From: Arachnopeziza araneosa
Lineage: Eukaryota > Ascomycota > Leotiomycetes > Helotiales > Arachnopezizaceae
Assembly: GCA_003988855.1 (NCBI GenBank)
Contig: QYAI01000188.1
Location: forward strand, 1-60,229
Length of the DNA stretch: 60,229 nt
Reading direction: 5' to 3'
Program-made: the position numbers and the translations under genes
Notes under the pieces: generated by a model
Database searches by the model: none
Seen by the model: only the letters and a program-made list of their open reading frames with translations
What the model was told of the DNA's origin: nothing
Part shown: positions 41,026 through 53,650 of the stretch, piece after piece
Numbering within the stretch: the stretch's first letter is position 1
Layout of the letters: every line of letters begins with the position of its first letter

Positions 41026-43696
41026 TGTTCAAGTTTCCGGACGATCGGGTAGAACTGTTCGTGAGCCATATATTCCATTTCATCAAGGGGAGTATATTGA
41101 ATATCGCCTTTTTCGTAGTCACGGCATTTGTTCTGTTTCAGCCGGCATTGCAGATAGATTAAGTGTTTGGCACTTTATCTCGCGCAGTGTGGGGTACATG
41201 AAGTCTAGCTAGCTCATGTTTATTAGACGCCGGTAGATATTCGACGGAGAAACCTAATTGGCCGGATGACACTGGCTTACTCGATCTAGATTTCGTTGTT
41301 TATGCGGAGTTGAAGGTTTCAAACTAGCACGTGACAGGGATGATATGAGGTGAATCCCTACGGAACCGAACATCCCTAGATTTTCTTTTATCCTCAACAG
41401 TTCTAACCTGAATTGAACCCAGCACGGTTGATAGAAAAACAGAACCAAAACCTGGAAGCCTCATCAATTCGTTTTGTGCTGCAACATTCAAACCCGTGCC
41501 TTGCCAAAGAGACAACCTTCCATTGGAACCTGGAAGAGATCAAGAGATCAGTCACATGAGAAGTAAGCTTGACGGATTTCTTATTGCATAAAAGAACACA
41601 TTTATAATTACGTGCGTGGAACTAAGCTTTGAACAATTATTTTGCCTCTGTATCACCTGAATATTGACCAAATGCTGTAGCGATGTTTCTGTATGTCAAG
41701 CTGCCACGTGATCTTGAAATCCATCCACAACCTGGAAACCTTTAAGCAAATGCGGAAAGTTGATTAACGAGAAGATTTTTACAAGCAAGAAAGAAGCAGG
41801 CGTGTCTTTTGTGATAGATTACTCCCAGGCCAATACTTTACGAGTTGTAATGTTGTCATTTACTACTTGACCTAGGACTATCACCTCAGTTTCCTTGTTT
41901 ACCTTTTCGACCTTGGCCTTAATCCCTCGCCTCGCTTAAATTAGCGCCGAAGCCCAAAAAAAATAAACAGAACAAAAATTGCCAAAAAAATCATCCACAG
42001 TTGTAGGGTATAGGCCCCCAGGTGTGGGAATAACGAAACCCCCAGGCTACCCCTCACTGCGGAGAGCCATATGGGTCAAACGCCTTAACCCCGTAGATGT
42101 AGGAGCATCGTGAACGTTTGATGATCTTCTTCCATAGAGATGTCTGCACTTTCTTCACCCGGAAGTGTCGAGCTCGCATGGTCTCAAGGCATCGGAACGG
42201 TGGTGACGGGGCTTAAACGCTGCATCCTGACAGCGCCGCATGGGTTTGAGCTCTTACAGATAGAAACTAGGACACTCAATTTCACCTTTTTAGGGGACCC
42301 CATACTAGCACGAAAAGTATTTAGCTAGGCTCGAACTGACGTGATCCGCTCTACCAAAGTTGCTTTGCCAAACGCTTATTTATTATTATAAAGTTAGGGT
42401 GCAGATATTCCGGATTTGCCAATGGGAGTGGAGCTGGCTGGAGATAGAGGCATGCAGAGAGTGAATGTTTTCGGTACAGAGCATCAAATAATCAGGCTGG
42501 GGAGATGGTGGCCTAGCCGGAGAGAATGGAACTTTCTAGATAACCATGAGTTATGCTACGTACGGAAACCGAAGCATTATTTCGAAAAGGATGACAGTTA
42601 TCAGTATCAAGCTTGTTATTTTCTCTACTTTCTCATTCGTAGATAGACTTCAAAAATCATGGCAATGTTTACATCGACTTCCATTCCTAACGCGGCAGCT
42701 ACCGATGGTGATTCCATTCATCATTTGTCAAATCCTTCACAGATTATTAGTTAAATAATTTCACTACATATTCGTCTTGCTATGCAACGGTAGCTATCTC
42801 AATACAATCATCATAAATACTCTCCCACCTTCAAGTCTCAGCAATACACGACGACCTTCGCAAAAGCAAGTTACATAAACAGAAACTGATGTCGTCAACC
42901 CTTTTGGCACCATGCACTTTCAATGCATGTAGAATATTGAATTCAATTGAACACAACCAGCATCTGTTCTATTACAACTTCTTTTCTCCATCCACCACCT
43001 CATGACCCTCATTTAGAGCAGAAGTTGCAACCACACCCAACATCATTTCAGAGAGGTTCTTTTGCAATTTTCTATCCCCATCATTCCAGAAAGCTCAAGA
43101 AATCTTGAGGAAATCATCCCAGAAGATAGTGGTCCTTTATGAGAAAAGTACCATTACAACGGAGTCAAATCTCAGTGAGCGAGAATAATAACAGCTCTGC
43201 CTGAATACAACCGCAGGGGTCCGTGAAGGATAAAAACCACGGAAGGAAGTTCTCAAGCCTCTTGTGGAGCTGCGTGGACTAGAGTACAGTTTCACCTTGC
43301 GTATCCATCATCTCCTCGTGCCAGCATTATTTGGACAGATGAGATACCAAGACCAGGTTCTGTGGATAAGTATGTCGCTACTATCAGAGAAGGGGTCTTG
43401 GAGTCTAGGCGAGTAGATACACTGCGGAGCAAGTCTACTTCAGCGGTAAATCTTCTGGCTGATAATGGTAACGACGGGTGCGAAGTAAGAGCAGGAGAGA
43501 TGCTTGCCAAGGAATGCTAGCTGTCAGACGTAGCCCAAACTTTTGAAATGAAAAAATGGGTCCTGCTAGAACTAATGGTAGACAAGATAATAGGCTTCAG
43601 ATGATTGATACTGGGCCTTGTGAGGAGGTGGAACAAGCGCTAGGTGTTAGTCTTCAGAATAAGCTCATATGTTTGCGGGAGTTTTGTCGCAAGCGG

Positions 43697-43724
43697 ATTA
43701 TTCGTTCAATATTGAACGAATAAT
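43697..43724. repeat. 28-bp perfect palindrome
   Basis: Fourteen bases beginning ATTATTCGTTCAAT are followed at once by their exact reverse complement, with no spacer. A palindromic E-box CACGTG lies three bases further (43728-43733). Adjacent to the assembly gap. Confidence 0.85.
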
Positions 43725-43782
43725 TGCCACGTGATCGACCAGCTGAATGCAGCCAGAACAACTCTCCGGATTAGGACTTTAA

Positions 43783-43884
43783 NNNNNNNNNNNNNNNNNN
43801 NNNNNNNNNNNNNNNNNNNNNNNNNNNNNNNNNNNNNNNNNNNNNNNNNNNNNNNNNNNNNNNNNNNNNNNNNNNNNNNNNNNN
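43783..43884. other. Assembly gap (102 Ns)
   Basis: A run of unresolved bases inside the gene-poor region. The true length and content are unknown, so any ORF crossing it is meaningless. Confidence 0.99.
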
Positions 43885-46022
43885 CTTATTATTTGATCAG
43901 TGAACCTTTGAGTTATATATATATTCTCTCATTCAAAAGTCTTATTGCTTACATGAGCAATACAATCGGCTCGAACCGTGACAAGTTTCGTTTCGCGTAA
44001 CAATTTCAAGGTCAACCAATGGAACCCATGTCAACTTTGCAGTGAGCGTGTAAGGGATTGATGAGAATTTTGAGGCTCATTCTACCGAGGAAACTTTGTT
44101 GGAGGAAGTAAAGAAAAGGCAAGTGACCCATTGTGTACAATACTTGGTGGATGAAGACGACAGCAAGAAGGATCACGGGAGACCAAAAACATATCAAGTT
44201 CGCTACTAACTTCTCTAGGAAGTGGCTGCATGTCTCATTCACGATGTCGTGTTCTCTGTGTCCTTTATACATGCATATTGAGAGTATGCAACTTGTCGTG
44301 GTTCATGTGGGTCAGGCGTTGCCGGATGACATTGTCCGAAGCAATACGGACTCGAGTTTGAGGTCATAAAGGTTGGGGTGCAGAGAAGAGTGGCGTGGTT
44401 GTGATAAAGCCCAAACAGTGCGACATGAGCTGATGGTGGCCGATGAAGTGTTGGGAGGACTGAATATGCAAGAAGCACCAGTTTTGGAGATTCTTTCCAT
44501 CCATGAAAGCGGTCCACACGTGACCGACTACAGGGAGATTGCAGGTGTGAAATGAAGTTTAATGAAGTACAATTTTGAGACTGTCAAAATCGAGCGAAAG
44601 GTGCATTAAAGGTTTTAGCCTCTTTGAAGCTTTGTGGGATATTGAGTCAGCCTCACTCACGTGAGACTCATGGAGGGGCTTTCCCTTTTGAGAATCCGGT
44701 GAGGGACGGCAGTATAAAATTCGCACAAACAAATTTTCCAAAATGTGCCTAAACTTTTTGGGTGGGCATGAATAGCAAGAGAAGGATGCCATTGACACAT
44801 CACAAGTGCTGAAACCAAGCCTGACAGGTCCATACCACAGGATAGAGGGGCAGATAACCAGACTAGACTCATTACAGTGACGATTCGGCAGAAATTGGCA
44901 CTCCGGCCATGACTCGTCCCATGCGTCATTCCACGGCCCATGGCAGGATAACTGGTCCCGAAGTCTTTTTTCAGCCTCCGGATCATCATGAAGGCAGCAT
45001 TGAAGACAATGGAGGCTATCATCCCGCAAGAGGGGTGTGGTGTGTTTCGAGTCCGGGTAAAAGAAGCTGTCGAATCTGAGGCTGGACATAGATTGACTGC
45101 AGTCGATCATGAGATTGAATCGCTCGTGATGTCTCCTATCGACAAATCATGCCATGACGGTGCTGGGTATCCGGCTGCTCCTCAGACACATTTCCTAACA
45201 TCGTAGGCGCGCAACTTGGTGACCCCGCCGAAATGAAGCAGTCCCATAGTAGCACGTATACCAAAGCGACAGCTCTCCAGGCCGCACGAGTTTCGCCCTT
45301 ACTCGAAATTGTAGCGGTGAAGAGGCAGAAGAACCAATTGGAAGGAATAGGCGTGCTGGCATCCCAGCCATGACCGCAGGTCAAACGCAAGGCAAGCCTA
45401 GTGCGGGCAGTGTGACGGTGGGTAAGCGAAAATAATTATCTGCTCCACCCCCAAAATGTCCCGTTGCCTTCTTCTCTCCTCGACAACAACCTCAATACCA
45501 ACCAGACAACGAAGTCACACTACCAAACACTCATAAAAGACATCTAAATCCCTTACTCTTCGTCGATCATCATGCCGCAGGCTATCGCTGAGCTGTGAAC
45601 GCCCGCTGCGGGCATGCTCGACCGAGCGTGCTCGTAGTCCTTCAGCCAACGAGATTTCAATCATCCATCGACCTCGACGAAGTACCAGACTCCCACTGTC
45701 TAAAGCCAGACCGGCTTTCAATCAGAGTCTTCAATAAAACAACATTTAGATTGAGTTGCGCTCCTTGCCCTGGGGAGTAAGACTCTGTCCGCGAGAGAAC
45801 CCATCCTTTTCGACTTCTTACGAGTCTGCCACTACTCCTCGACTCTTCCTAGCGATCGCGAAAATCTTAACACTGCCCTCTCATACTCGAAACGAAGAAT
45901 ATAAGGGGAAATCACTTACCAAAACCCCACACACAGAGAATTGCCCCTCTGAAAAGTTCTCCGCCGATTACTAGGCGAATACCCCACCATCTCAACAACT
46001 ACCAAAATCTCGAATACACACA

Positions 46023-47661
46023 ATGTCACGAGAACTCAGACACAAACCCAAACCAATTCCCGCGCGGAAGTCGGTGCGCCGGGCACCTTCTACTACTGAG
46101 GAATCCTCAGACGATGATGAAGCATATGCGGCCGTGGATCAGATCTCTGATTCTGAAGAAGATGAGCCAGATGTCGAAAAGGTCGAGGAGAGAGCCATTA
46201 TATCTTCTGTGATTGGAGATAACACTCCTCGACCGAGTTTAGAAGACGATACCTTTGAAGGATTCTCCGACTACCCGGATATCTTGGATGGAATCCTCCC
46301 ACTCTTTGGACAAGATGTGGGTGTCGCAGGGGGGTGGAATATGGAAGAAGCTAGCTTGGACGATGTCGGAAGTACAACTGATGAAGAAACACCTCGTGTG
46401 CGCAGAGTTCGCTTTGAGGAATCGGATGATGAGATTGATGTTGCATATGACGATGTCTTCCCTGATATCTTTGTCGATAAAAATGATCTCGACTCCTCCT
46501 TCCGCAGACAGATTGATCCTGATGATGTCTCCGAAGATGGTTCATATTGGGAACATGATGATAATATCGAGTATGAGCAAGATGAGAATTCCGATGATAG
46601 CGACTCTGCCGGATCAAGTGGCTACGAAAGTATGTAGCCAACTTGATCTTTGTTTCCGTGCTAACAACCTTATAGCTGATGAAGGTGATACTACTGATGA
46701 AGATCTTCCAGAGGCCGCTCACAATATCCAACCCCGCAAGGTCCTTCGTCGTCGGCTCTCGAACGCATCCTCATCCTCCGAAGAGTCTATTCCTGTCACT
46801 CGTGAACGCAAACCCCGTCTATACTCCTGGAAGCATGAGGAATCCCACAAACCATTCGCGGTCATCAACTCCGAAACTAAGCGTCTCATCCTTTTCAATT
46901 ACAACAGACAAACTCCACGACGATTCTCACTCGAAAGTCCTTTTCCACAAGTACCCGAGACTCCTTCTCATAGATCTTCCATTATCGAGTCCTCTCCCAT
47001 GATCAGCAATTCTGGAAATGTTATGATGAGTGCTATGCATGATCAAAATATTGGCGTCGATTTCGACGACGTTCATCGTTACTCTGGTCAAGCTCTAGGA
47101 CCGCCTGAAGCTTTCTATCCTTTCACATCCATCAATGCTGACGGTACAATCGTTCAAGACTCGTCATCTTTCTATGATACCGATGACCTAGAGCTTGATT
47201 TGAAACCTGCCGATCTTGAAGAGTTCTTCAACTTTGATGGTGAAGCCGAGTCTGAATCTGGAGAGCCGGAAGAGTCCACCAACGATGACCTCCTCGAATC
47301 TTCCACACCTGTTCGACCTACAACTGCCACATCCGAAGATCAGGTTCATCCTCTCATCAATCACTTCAATGCTCAGAAAGGTGTAGTAGGTTCTTGGCGC
47401 CAGAAACAGAACACTCATCAGCTCCTCCACCGTAATATCACGACGGAAGATAGCTTGGCCTTCAGTGGAAATCAATTCGAGACCATCAAAGGCGTCAAGA
47501 GTGGTCGATTGCAGCATGCTAATACCCCCATCACACCTGTCCGCCGACAGCGTCCAATGGTCGAGGTTGTCGATAGCAGCCCACTGGTCGCTCTCAACAA
47601 GAAGCGCAAGTTTGAAGGTGCAGAGTTCTCTGGGCACAAGAGAAATAAATCCCTCTTTTGA
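46023..47661 (+). CDS. Acidic disordered nuclear-type hypothetical protein (530 aa)
   Basis: Two exons (46023-46629, 46676-47661) with a 46-nt intron join in frame. The N-terminus is basic (MSRELRHKPKPIPARKSVRR). It is followed by long Asp/Glu/Ser-rich disordered stretches (EESSDDDEAYAAVDQISDSE, DEETPRVRRVRFEESDDEID), several nuclear-localisation-like clusters (RKVLRRRL, TPVRRQRP, NKKRKFEG) and one compact, possibly folded segment around SWKHEESHKPFAVINSETKRLILFNYN (about 252-278). The C-terminus is basic. The composition suggests a nuclear regulatory or chromatin-associated protein. I recognise the style from Leotiomycete proteomes but cannot name a family. Overlapping alternative frames across the exons are shadows. 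Confidence 0.75.
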
Positions 47662-48951
47662 GGAATGAACGAATTGTTTGAGATATATTGATCACGAAGA
47701 GGACGGCACAGTCTCTTGTTCGAGAGAGCAAGACTGTCCCTGACCTCTATCTGCTTTGCTTGTTTGCTTCGCACGTGTCATAGCTACCAAAGAATGTTCC
47801 TTTTGTCCGGAGTTTAATATCGATTCACACATGTCGTATGTAGTTATGATTGAACCTTGCATATACTCGACTGGGTTGTAGTTGCTTTCAGCAGCTTTGT
47901 ATCTAGATTGGGTCAGCAAGGTTCAGAAGGATGCGGGAGATGATTTGACGCTTTTCTGCAATATACACGGATAGAGAGATGTTGGGTGCTCTCCTGAGGG
48001 ATTGAGTAGACATTGATTTAGGAGTGGATGGAGCAGATGGCGAATGTTGTATTGTTAGAGCTTCTTTCCGAGAATAAATGACTAAGTCAATAATATTTGC
48101 GAATTGTGCGTGGGATTTCGTGTTCCGGAACATTACCCCGGCAAAACAACAAAATATCTCGAGGTTTGCCTGTCTTTGCCTATCTTCTACCCATCTTTCA
48201 CAACTTTCCTATGATTCTTTGGATAGCAGTCTTAAGTTTACAGATAAGAACGAAATCACACTGGGGCATTGAGTACGTGATTTTGAGATAATGCTACAGC
48301 AGAAGACTTACCTATATTTAGCATTCTGTTCGTGAGCGCCGATTTCCCACTTTCAAATCATTTACCAAGGAGAAATCCGACTTGCGCTTCACAATCTCAA
48401 CATATCATTTAGCAAGGAGGCTTCTTTGAATTCTCAGGCAAAAATAAAGGCCCACAGTACGAAAATCAATGGCATCCAAGAATCTGCCTCTCATATGCCA
48501 AGCATTCGAAGCCGATTTCTCTCTCCTCCTTCCCACAGCCGTCTCACTACAGAATGGATTCATACGTCGGTATGCAGATGGCTCTCAAGGCAAATCATCC
48601 TTTAGCTCGTACCCCACTTCATGCCGGTCTTAAATCTACTCTGTCGGCCCAGGTTTTGAAATGCGCAAAACTGTCAATTATGTAACTTGGTAAGTCTCTT
48701 CTTAGAGATGTTCGAGAACACACTCAACATAGGGGCTAGGATCAGAGGCGATCCAGGGCAATTCGTATGCGCACTGGGTTGGTGGCATATAGGTTCGATT
48801 AAAGTAAGAAGCGACGATGATAACCAAGACTTACACTTTCGACTCAACTGCGCCACAATTATTATCACTTCCCATGATAGAGAAGAAAGAGAGCAGTATC
48901 AGCTTCAGCTTTCGCCGACCATACAAGGGAGATTGAAATCCACATTCCAAC
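47662..48951. other. Spacer upstream of a HET relic
   Basis: Short frames only. The stretch 48687-48951 is in a position, and has a composition, compatible with decayed N-terminal sequence of the HET relic that follows, but no HET motif is preserved there. Confidence 0.35.
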
Positions 48952-49647
48952 GATGAGAAATATCTACAGCAGCGCTCTTTGAAAGTGGTTGCGGGAGCTG
49001 GAGACGGTGTTCATGCAGGACTTCCCGGAATCCAGTCAGATAGGGAAGACCAGTTGAGTGCCACAGTGGGTGACCTCACACTCCTCACTGAAACCACTGA
49101 TCTCAGTCCGGACCTTGGTGGGCCTCTCCATTCCACAGTCTGGAACACTCGAGCATGGGCTTTCCAAGAGCAGCTACTCTCGCACCGGCTATTGGCCTTC
49201 CTAGACGGCCAGGTATATTGGCAATGCCGCGAGTCAGAATGGCTTGAAGACATGGATTTAGATGGTTTGAATCAGCATTCATGGCGAAATGGTTAACAGA
49301 GGAAGGTGGAACTGACTGTTGATGACTATGGTCGCCTTGTTGAAATGTACACTAGGCGCAATGTCACCTATGATGCTGACATCCGCAATGCTTTTAGGGG
49401 GATTCTTATTGCCATCTCAGATGAGTTTATCTAGGCTGTACCTCGAACACAATTTGTCGAGCATCTCTGCTGGCATCTAGATGCCGCAGCAACTTCGCCC
49501 CCTCCCCAGAGAAGATTAACACCATCTGCTCCCTCACGGTCCTGGTTAGGTTGGAAAGGGTGGATTATGATGGAGCGTCTCGGAGACAAAAAACCTACTC
49601 CCCTTATCTCACGTTATTTCTTGAAAGAAGGTACTGTACGAGGGTAG
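48952..49647 (+). pseudogene. HET-domain protein, C-terminal relic with two in-frame stops
   Basis: One frame runs through KVVAGAGDGVHAGLPG, then WNTRAWAFQEQLLSHRLLAFLDGQVYWQC, YGRLVEMYTRRNVTYDADIRNAFRGIL and RSWLGWKGW. These are the second half of the HET domain (AxxGxxxxxGLPG; W.tRaWtfQE..LS.R.L.f) and the sequence usually following it. It is interrupted by TAA at 49294-49296 and TAG at 49432-49434, after each of which the same frame continues with family sequence. The first half of the HET domain (YVALSYCWG, IWIDALCI) is missing upstream, where the frame joins the middle of the domain abruptly. The gene encoded a self/non-self recognition protein and is now dead. Confidence 0.8.
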
Positions 49648-50894
49648 GAGGAGCAGCCAATAAAATAAGAATCTCGTTGGCTTCCAGCTGACTCTCGATA
49701 TGTATATTTCGGAAGAACAACCGAAGCAAGAACCTGAAGCAAAAACCGTGTGTTCGAAAGACCAGAAAGCAGTGCAAGTAGCAAGCAATGAATAAGTAGA
49801 TGAATCAATGAATCAGTAAGAAAAGAATGTCAGTCAATAAAATCCGTATGATCAATGCTCCACTCGCAGCAACGCAATCTATTCTCTCTTCTCTATCTCA
49901 ATGAATCTCTTGCTGCGGTCTGTATTCCGTATCCCATGAATCTTCTCTTGTTCTTGTGTCCTCTTCTTGCTGCTCTCCTACATGTAGGTGCTCTGTAGGA
50001 CCTCCTTTATAGAGAGTCCTACGCACGTGCTCTCGCTAGTGAAATGACGGAAAGATGTCACACACCCTGGAACCCCACTACAGCTGCCGTTGGAGCTATC
50101 GCAAATCCCGTCGTAGGTTACTCTGAACAACAGACATATCTTGTTCTCGGTCGAACTCCTCCGTCTGCGAGTAGGATGGTCTCGTGGCATGATGGCATTG
50201 CATGGAGAGAGGGCATGGGATGTATCTGGGGAACGGAATATAAAAATCTTGAGCGAAAGAGGACTCTGGTGATCCTTGAATAGGGATACCGCCGTTACAT
50301 GAAGACGAACTCCTTGGGATGACAAGCTATCATGGGCCGAGTTATGGGAGCTGTAAAGTATCAGCAACTCGTTTCTCTCGTCGCCTTCTAATTAGACGGT
50401 AACAAATCAGCCACGATTCAGCCTCGAAACCAGCGTCATTGTGTTCAAAAAAGCGGCACCTTCTTTCCACAGATCAGATATTATTCAGGGAATATTATAG
50501 AGCGAGGTGGTTGATTCATCCTGATGAGTGTCATCTAATCTCGCATTGTTAAGTATGCCAAGCATCCCAGTCTCATCATAAAGTTTCAATCAGCTAACTT
50601 CCGATCCCATACAAAAACCACATGACCCACCACTCCATGAGGCTCTGCAGATCTCTTGATGTTATTGGTGCGTAGGAAACAAGATGTGGATATGATCTTT
50701 TAAGATATATCTTTCCTGTGTTGTTGCTCCTTGATGCTGAATCTGTTCTCTAGTTGGGTTGGGGTTGGGGTTGGAGTTGATTGGAGCCAGGTTGAGTTCG
50801 AGAGGTGTTTTATTGTGAATGATAGGCGAGGTGGGTTGGGAATGGAAAATTTTGGGGGAAAGGGATGGGCTGTTTGAGGGTGGTGGAGGAAAGC

Positions 50895-51310
50895 AGGACC
50901 GGGTAATGACACTGAGATGCCATGTTGAAGCGTCTATTTGTCAGATCGAGCGATGACTAGGTAGTTTGTTTGTTTAAAAGAGTTGATTGAGGATGCATCT
51001 TCTTTTCGGATGATGATAGGCTCATCTCAAGGAAGTTGAGGGATGGATAGGTTCTTAAATGATAGTAGAAATGATAGAAGTACAGCAGGGACTGGGTAAA
51101 TACGCCGAGATTTAACATTCAAGCATCTGTATTTCGGATCATAAACTTGTCCTTGGAGAAAATTGTTTGTTTAGGGAGAGTTGATTGATGATGTATTTCC
51201 CTACGCATATAGAGCTGCTCTTTTGAGGGAAGTTGAGAGATGACGAGATTGGAAATGGAGATGAAATTGACACAATCTCGGAGTTGGGATATTACAATGA
51301 CTGGGTTTGA
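50895..51310. repeat. Degenerate ~200-bp tandem duplication
   Basis: Landmarks such as TTGTTTGTTTA...AGAGTTGATTGA, then GGAAGTTGAGxGATG and GGGxAATxAC, recur with a period of about 199 bp (for example 50963 and 51162). Identity is clearly partial, so the duplication is old or was mutated quickly. No coding capacity. Confidence 0.55.
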
Positions 51311-51589
51311 TGGTGAGGCTTTTAGAGTCAAGTCTACAGTTCATTGTGACGCTCTTCTCTCCTCAGCATCTCCCACTTAACTTTGTTGCTGTTAGCCTCT
51401 CCATCACTTCGTCTCCAGAGCCTGATTTCCATCCCGGCAAAACCGCGGTCCCATCTATTTCACTCCGACCCACCGCCTCCAACATATAATTAAATAAGCC
51501 AAACACATCCATCGACAACATGGCCTAGCGGCAAGAACTGCGGAATGTAAAGTCCCTTTCTGAGGGCGCCGCAATGGTACAACAAAAAA

Positions 51590-51772
51590 CATCAAGGAGG
51601 GACAAGGAAAAGTAACCATCAGGGTTAGCCGAAATACCAGCACAAATCATCAAGGAGGGGTATGGAAAAGTAGCTCGATAGGAGCTAGCCGACATGGTGA
51701 ATCAGTCCGAATTACCAGCACAGATCGGCAAGGAGGGGAATGGAAAAGTAGCTCGACAGGAGCTAGCCGATG
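51590..51772. repeat. Three diverged repeats, two with a TAGCTC/GAGCTA hairpin
   Basis: Copies start at 51590, 51648 and 51726 with a shared ATCAAGGAGGGG-like head, followed by GGAAAAGTA. Copies two and three contain a 6-bp stem with 5-nt loop (51671-51687 and 51749-51765), where one loop base differs but the stem is unchanged. Copy one lacks the stem and about 20 bp of the unit. The linker AATACCAGCAC is also shared. Confidence 0.65.
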
Positions 51773-52934
51773 CAGAAACCAACCCTTGACGACAGGGCGA
51801 GTTATAGATACACAGCTTCTTTTTTGCCGTCTTTCTTCTTCTTCATATTTGATCTTCTATTCTATATTTGTTTATTTCGCCATCAACATCCAGATCTGTA
51901 ATTGAGATTGACCTCGTCGTCGCAATTTATCCAAGTCGTGGCTTTTGGCTCCAAAAAAATTTAAAAAATTTAAAAAGGGGAGGTGGTGTTTTGCTCGCTT
52001 AGCGGATCTGGTTACCTTTTGCAGGCAGCACGGGAATGCACATCGTGAACTGGCTTGCAGTACTATGTCCATGATTGAGGGTGGATTTTACGACGGTTTG
52101 TTTCAAAACAATATCTCCGCCACTGCGTCGAAAGAGTTGTGCATCTAGTGAAGCTCAAGGTTTACGCTTGATGATGCGTTCGATGGACTCGATACAGCCT
52201 GAGGATCAAGATCAATTTGGCGGCAATAGCCAGATTCGATCGCGAGAAGTGGATGTGGAATCAAGAATCACGTGCTACAGTATTTAATCTACGTCGTATC
52301 CCAGTCAACCGCAGTAGCTGATATTGACAATTATGTCGCGATAGGAGAAGATGTTTGCACATCATACTCTTCTCGTCCTGATATTCTCACAGCCTCATCC
52401 CCATCATATCACATAGGTATGTACCACCACCGTCTGTCTTACATCTCCGATCGCGCGGAGTTGGCGTTCAAACGTCACATGTGGAAGGGTTCATCCGCGT
52501 CCAGGGAAGCCAGCGTTCATGCAGGGAGCGATGTCCATCCTCCACTTCTCATGTTGATGAGAGGGAGCAGGTCGAGCTGATCTTAAGCAGAGCAGCTCCC
52601 TCATCCTTCCTCATGCCATGGACCTCGGCCGCTCCTAGAGGAATGCGCGTGCATGACATAATCCGCTCACGATTCACGGGGGGCGGTGATTGGACCACGG
52701 CCCTGGCACGGCCCTGGCACGGCACAGCTGCTTCGCTTGGTGCTTGGTGGCAGTTGCATGACTCAGCCTCACTCCCGCCCAGTCAGGCGCGAGCGAGAGA
52801 CGGAAGGCTTGTCGCGTTCTTATTCTTATTCGGACTCCCGTGCGCCCAATGGCGATGCGATTAGATTAGATGACCGGTGTTGGCGTTTCTACTGTATCCG
52901 ATTACACACAACGCATTTCGGATTGTTCCTTTGT

Positions 52935-53217
52935 GCATCCGAAGGCAGACATGATCAGACTGTTATTGCTTTGTGCATCCAATGGCAGACATGGTCAGAT
53001 TGTTATTGCTTTGTGCATAGTGGCAGACATGATCAGACCGGTATTGCTTTGTGCATCCAATGGCAGACGATCAGATTGTTATTGCTTTGTGCATAGTGGC
53101 AGACATGATCAGACCGGTATTGCTTCGCGCATCCAATGGCAGACGATCAGATTGTTATTGCTTTGTGCATAGTGGCAGACATGATCAGATCGGTATTGCT
53201 TCGTCCATCCGATGGCA
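52935..53217. repeat. 38-bp minisatellite with A/B dimer structure
   Basis: Eight units (two of 40 bp, five of 38 bp, one partial) start at 52935, 52975, 53015, 53053, 53091, 53129, 53167 and 53205. A-type units start GCATCCAATGGCAGA, B-type units GCATAGTGGCAGACATGATC. From 52975 they alternate A-B-A-B-A-B, giving a 76-bp higher-order period. Unit length is not a multiple of three, so ORFs across it are incidental. Confidence 0.9.
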
Positions 53218-53321
53218 TTATGCTTGTGGCTCTTACATCTGATTACAGACGTGTTCGCATCTGTTGGAAACGAATACGACCTAAAAATGGAGTGCGGGAA
53301 ATCCCCAGTTTTCAAGCTTAA

Positions 53322-53361
53322 CTGAGCGTCGACACTAAGAGCTGAGCGTCGACACTAAGAG
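53322..53361. repeat. Perfect 20-bp direct duplication
   Basis: The unit CTGAGCGTCGACACTAAGAG is present twice in immediate tandem. It contains a SalI-type GTCGAC palindrome. Lies between the minisatellite and the cytochrome b561 promoter. Confidence 0.9.
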
Positions 53362-53650
53362 CTTCGCTGATCGCTGTGATGATGATCAAGCCGCGTCTTC
53401 TTGCTCGTTTTGTAGCCCAGTCATGATGAAGGACGGATGGCTCCTCAAGGCATCGGACGCGCAATGTTTCCTCTTGGCAGGATGCGCTCGTCTCTTGGTC
53501 AGCTTCGTGTCATGATAAGATTCCCATGGCACTTGCCCTCCCGAGTCCCATCCCTGCGCGCATCGCAACTTCCCTGGCCGGCTCTGGGGGCTGCCGGCCC
53601 CTGCCCAAAACAGCAAGACCCGGCCACCATCCTAAAGCAGCGTCGCCCCG

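Larger units (their letters stand above)
40916..46022. other. 5.1-kb gene-poor region with an assembly gap
   Basis: No ORF with recognisable domains in any frame. The longest, a 183-codon minus-strand frame at 44559-45110, is Cys/Ser/His-rich, overlaps another frame and has no motif. The region holds the xylanase promoter, a 28-bp palindrome, a run of Ns, and a CT/CA-rich leader upstream of the acidic nuclear-type gene. Two stretches (about 41940-42060 and 42420-42660) are unremarkable. Confidence 0.45.

Noticed and set aside
42315..42365. tRNA-like stretch on the minus strand (TGGTAGAGC followed by GTTCGAGCC)
   Set aside because: It has A-box- and B-box-like words but no room for an anticodon arm, and the T stem does not pair. 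At most a tRNA-derived relic.
44559..45110. 183-codon minus-strand ORF in the gene-poor region
   Set aside because: Unbalanced composition (high Cys, Ser, His), overlapped by another 121-codon frame, no motif; looks random.
52935..53217. CRISPR-like array of regular repeats
   Set aside because: There are no unique spacers: the whole unit repeats head-to-tail, and the organism is eukaryotic. It is a minisatellite.
52481..53321. Overlapping plus-strand ORFs of 60-136 codons
   Set aside because: Produced by the 38-bp minisatellite, which stays open in three frames; no domain or start context.
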